A DNA stretch of 64,000 nt from Atherinomorus stipes (taxonomy: Eukaryota; Chordata; Actinopteri; Atheriniformes; Atherinidae), in contig JALJCO010003039.1 of NCBI GenBank assembly GCA_023101725.1, positions 1 to 64,000 of the forward strand, written 5' to 3'. The position numbers were made by a program, and so were the translations under genes. The notes under the pieces were generated by a model that had not been told where the DNA came from, did no database searches, and worked only from the letters and a program-made list of their open reading frames with translations. Positions 61,030-64,000 of this stretch are shown here, in pieces. The stretch's first letter is position 1, and every line of letters begins with the position of its first letter.

Positions 61030-62438
61030 CCACCCCATCTTGACAGGAAAAAACAGAAATGTAAAAATTTTTGCAAATTTATCAAAAAAGAAAAACTGAA
61101 ATATTACATGGTCAAAACTATTCAGACCCTTTGCAGTGACACTCATATTTAACTCACAGATTGCCCATTTCTTCTGATCCCCTTTGAGATGGTTCTCCTC
61201 CTTCATTGGAGTCCAGCTGTGTTTAATTAAACTGATTGGACTTGATTAAGAAAGGCACACACCTGTCTATATAAGACTTTACAGCTCACAGTGCATGTCA
61301 GAGCAAATGAGGTCGAACACTAAAGGTTCCTAAGAGCACCGTGGCCCCCATAGTCCTTAAATGGAAGAAGTTTGGGACGACCAGAGCTCTTCCTAGACCC
61401 AGCCGTCCAGCCAAACTGAGCAATCATGGGAGAAGAGCCTTGGTGAGAGAGGTAAAGAAGAACCTAAAGATCACCGTGGCTGAGGTCCAGAGATGCAGTA
61501 GGGAGATGGAGAAAGTTCCACAAAGTCAACTATCACTGCAGCCTCCACCAGTCGGGGCTTTATGGCAGAGTGGCCCAACAGAAGCCTCTCCTCAGTGCAA
61601 GACATATGAAAGCCTGCATACTTGCCAAAAAACACATGAAGGACTCCCAGACTGTGAGAAATAAGATTCTCTGGTCTGATGAGACCAAGACTGAACTTTT
61701 TGCCATTAATTCTACAGTAAGCGATATGTGTAGAGAAAACCAGCCACTGTTCATCAACTGCTCAATACGATCCCAACAGTGAAACATGGTGGTGGAAGCA
61801 TCATGCTATGGGAGTGTTTTTCACCTGTAAGGACAGGGTGACTGGTTGCAGTTGAAGGAAAGATGAATGTGGCAAAGTACAGAGAGATCCTTCCAGAGTG
61901 CTCAGGACCTCAGACTGGGCCAAAGTTTCACCTTCCAACAAGACAATGACCTTCAGCACACAGCTAAAATAACAAAGGAGTGGCTTCGGAACAACTCTGT
62001 GAACATTTTTGACTGGCCCAATCAGAGCTCTGAACCCAATTGAGCATCTCTGGAGAGACCTGAAAATGGCTGAACACCACCGTTCACCATCCAACCTGAC
62101 AGAACAGGAGAGGATCTGCAAGGAAGAATGGCAGAAGATCCCTAAATCCAGATGTGAAAATTCTGTTGCATCATTCCCAAGAAGACTCATGGCTGTACTT
62201 GCTCAAAAGGGTGCTTCAATTCAATACTGAGCAAAGGCTCTGAATACTTATGACCATGTGATATTTTAGTTTTTCTTTTTAAATAAATTTCCAAAATTTT
62301 CTACATATCTGTTTTTTTTTTCTGTCAAGATGTGGTGCTGAGTGTACAATAATGAGAAATAAAATTGAATTTCTTAATTTTGGCAAAACTAAGAATGAAA
62401 AGTTTAAAGGGGTCTTAATACTTTCCGTACCCACTGTA
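61030..62438 (+). mobile_element. Tc1-like transposon, 5' terminus truncated
   Basis: The 3' end (about 62235-62438, ending TTTCCGTACCCACTGTA) is a long terminal inverted repeat. The 5' copy is recognisable from about 61030 (CCACCCCATCTTGACAGG...) but lacks the outer ~110 bp, including the terminus. Inner IR motifs such as GAAAAACTGAAATATTACAT and ATTCAGACCCTTTGC pair with the 3' side. This belongs to the fish Tc1 group with long IR/DR-type ends. Confidence 0.85.
61290..62230 (+). pseudogene. Tc1-like transposase, multiply frameshifted
   Basis: Frame 61341-61664 carries the DNA-binding part (PIVLKWKKFGTTRALPRPSR and RRALVREVKKNLKIT). The WSDETK motif with the first catalytic Asp follows in a second frame (about 61672). 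The second Asp motif QQDND is near 61940, and the NPIEHLWRDLKMA segment with the Glu is in frame 62009-62230, which ends at a stop. Frame changes and a small deletion after the first Asp make it inactive. All three catalytic residues are still recognisable. Confidence 0.88.
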
Positions 62439-64000
62439 CATAGTGCTACTTTAAGGTTGCTACTCCTCCCAAATGTTGTGAACTTGAGCATTCAGAAGAA
62501 ACTGAATCCATTTTAGGAGTTCAAAATGTAACAAAAAGGTTTCGTGCTTTACAGAGGCAAGATTGAAATTGGTCTTAAGAGATGTAACAGAGCTTTTAGT
62601 TAGTTTCTTGTTTGTGTTAAATGTGAGCAAGAAGCTCAGTCAGAGCAGTTAGCATCTGAAAACTAAATCAACTGTACTCCAGCAAGTGTTCCACCTCCAC
62701 CATCTTCACCTACCAACAGTACCACATATTGCCTTCACCTTACAACTGCAGGCCGTTGCAGACTGGTGACATGTCTCTGGGTAAACCACACCGAACCCAC
62801 CTTGTGCCACTCCAGCGCTTACAATCTGAGCCTGCACTGCAGAGATGAGTGGCTCTGCTTGCATTTACATTTCAGGCACTGAGCTGGCATTCTTTTAAAG
62901 ATCAGCTTAGTGGAGAATAGAGTTAGAAACTCATGATTCTTTTCAGTTGCTATTCGACAGACTGCTGGACTAAAACCTGTTAGAATATTACAGAAAAGTT
63001 CATTAATACAGCTGCAAGCACAGATGTACAGTTTGTGCTGAACATACAAAGCAGCAGCTTTGAATTGAAGAAGCAAAATGTAATTAATGTTTGATTTCAG
63101 TATGTGGAAATGTTTTGCCTCATTAACACAACCAGACCTGTCTGCCATCTTCTTGGTACATCTTTTTTTTTTTCAAGACGTACAAGATATTGTTGGAGTG
63201 CTTGAAGTTGTCAAAAGTGAGGGTTGGTGTGTTCATGAACCTGGACTTTTGGACTATGTATAAAATGTTCTTTTTGGAAAGCGCAGTTTTGCATTATCAG
63301 TTGCTTTATGGATGATAGGCCTATTGATGATATTGATAGAGAGAACTGACTGTTAGACTATCAAAAGCATTAAGATTTTCACTGGAAATTTCCAAATGGC
63401 TCATATGTTTGCAGTTTATCTCAAGTCAGAATCAAACATGTTGGTGCAAGGTTGCTTTTTTAAGTTGCAATTATTGATTTGTTGTTATTTGGTCGGAAAT
63501 ACTTAATTATTGTTTGGGATTTTAATATTACATCACTTTTGCTTGTCACCACTTACAAATTTTTTGACTGTTCATAACATGAGAATTTTCCTCTCTCTCA
63601 TCTTGACATGTTTACTTACTGAAAGGCAACACCTGTGCCTGAGGGAAACACAGGTATTTGAAATATCATCTGTACCCTTTCAAGACCTGCATGTAGGCAG
63701 TAAGTCTGTAATCCAACTCCAATAAGAGATGTCTTGGAAAGTCGCAAACTAAATGAGGGAAGACGAGGGGGGTGTTAATGTGGGGTCTTATGTAAAGCCC
63801 AGATGGTCCCAGAGAATCATGTGTCAGTGAAGGGGAGGGAGGGAGGCTGTCTGTCTGACAGACTGAATGACTGATGACCAAGGTGGCTGGGGTAGCCAGG
63901 ACCGCAGGCTACAACACCTGGGCAAAGAGACAGTTGACTGGGTTATTTAAGGATATGAAAGTTTTTTTTACTGCAGCTTTTGCGCAGAGTTCAGCCACTA
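62439..64000. other. No gene recognised
   Basis: Unique-looking sequence to the end of the window. Minus frame 62819-63148 and others have no domain. A poly-T run lies at 63162-63173. Confidence 0.4.

Overview
The window reads as non-coding vertebrate nuclear DNA, most likely from a ray-finned (percomorph-type) teleost. The evidence is the repeat content: Tc1-like transposons with degenerate transposase reading frames, several hAT-type and PIF/Harbinger-type non-autonomous elements with recognisable target-site duplications, TTAA-flanked MITEs, tRNA-headed SINEs of fish type, and long AT/GT microsatellites. There is no operon structure, no long conserved reading frame, and no sign of bacterial, phage or viral sequence. 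The species cannot be fixed from the sequence alone.

Layout. 1-7.6 kb: dense nested repeats (a hAT-like MITE split by a SINE, a Harbinger-type MITE, a Tc1-type MITE, a palindromic MITE) and a 650-base uninterrupted purine tract. 7.6-12 kb: microsatellites with two mobile elements inserted into them (a deleted Tc1-like element in (TA)n and a hAT-type element in (TATG)n). 12.8-14.2 kb: a large foldback element with ~500-bp inverted arms. 15-20.9 kb: a LINE-tail-like repeat, an intact-looking tRNA-derived SINE, a 1.8-kb element with unusually ordered double-repeat ends, and the second copy of a dispersed repeat. 21-51 kb: relatively repeat-poor sequence that behaves like the 5' part and first introns of a plus-strand gene. 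It contains two short ATG-plus-splice-donor exons (21271-21300 and 38107-38148), both ending in phase 0, so they could be alternative first exons of one gene. 45.5-49.7 kb: nested and TTAA-type MITEs. 51.38-51.61 kb: a credible minus-strand terminal coding exon with stop codon, poly(A) signal and splice acceptor. 53.6-62.4 kb: another repeat-rich stretch ending in a decayed Tc1-like element. 62.4-64 kb: nothing recognisable.

Genes: I can support only short exon pieces and cannot name their genes. No rRNA, functional tRNA or CRISPR was seen. Most of the window is intergenic or intronic and shaped by DNA transposons. No new defence, metabolic or regulatory system is visible. The most unusual structures are the foldback element, the 81-bp-spaced double-repeat ends of the 18.1-19.9 kb element, the purine tract lodged inside a dispersed repeat, and the unannotated minus-strand terminal exon.
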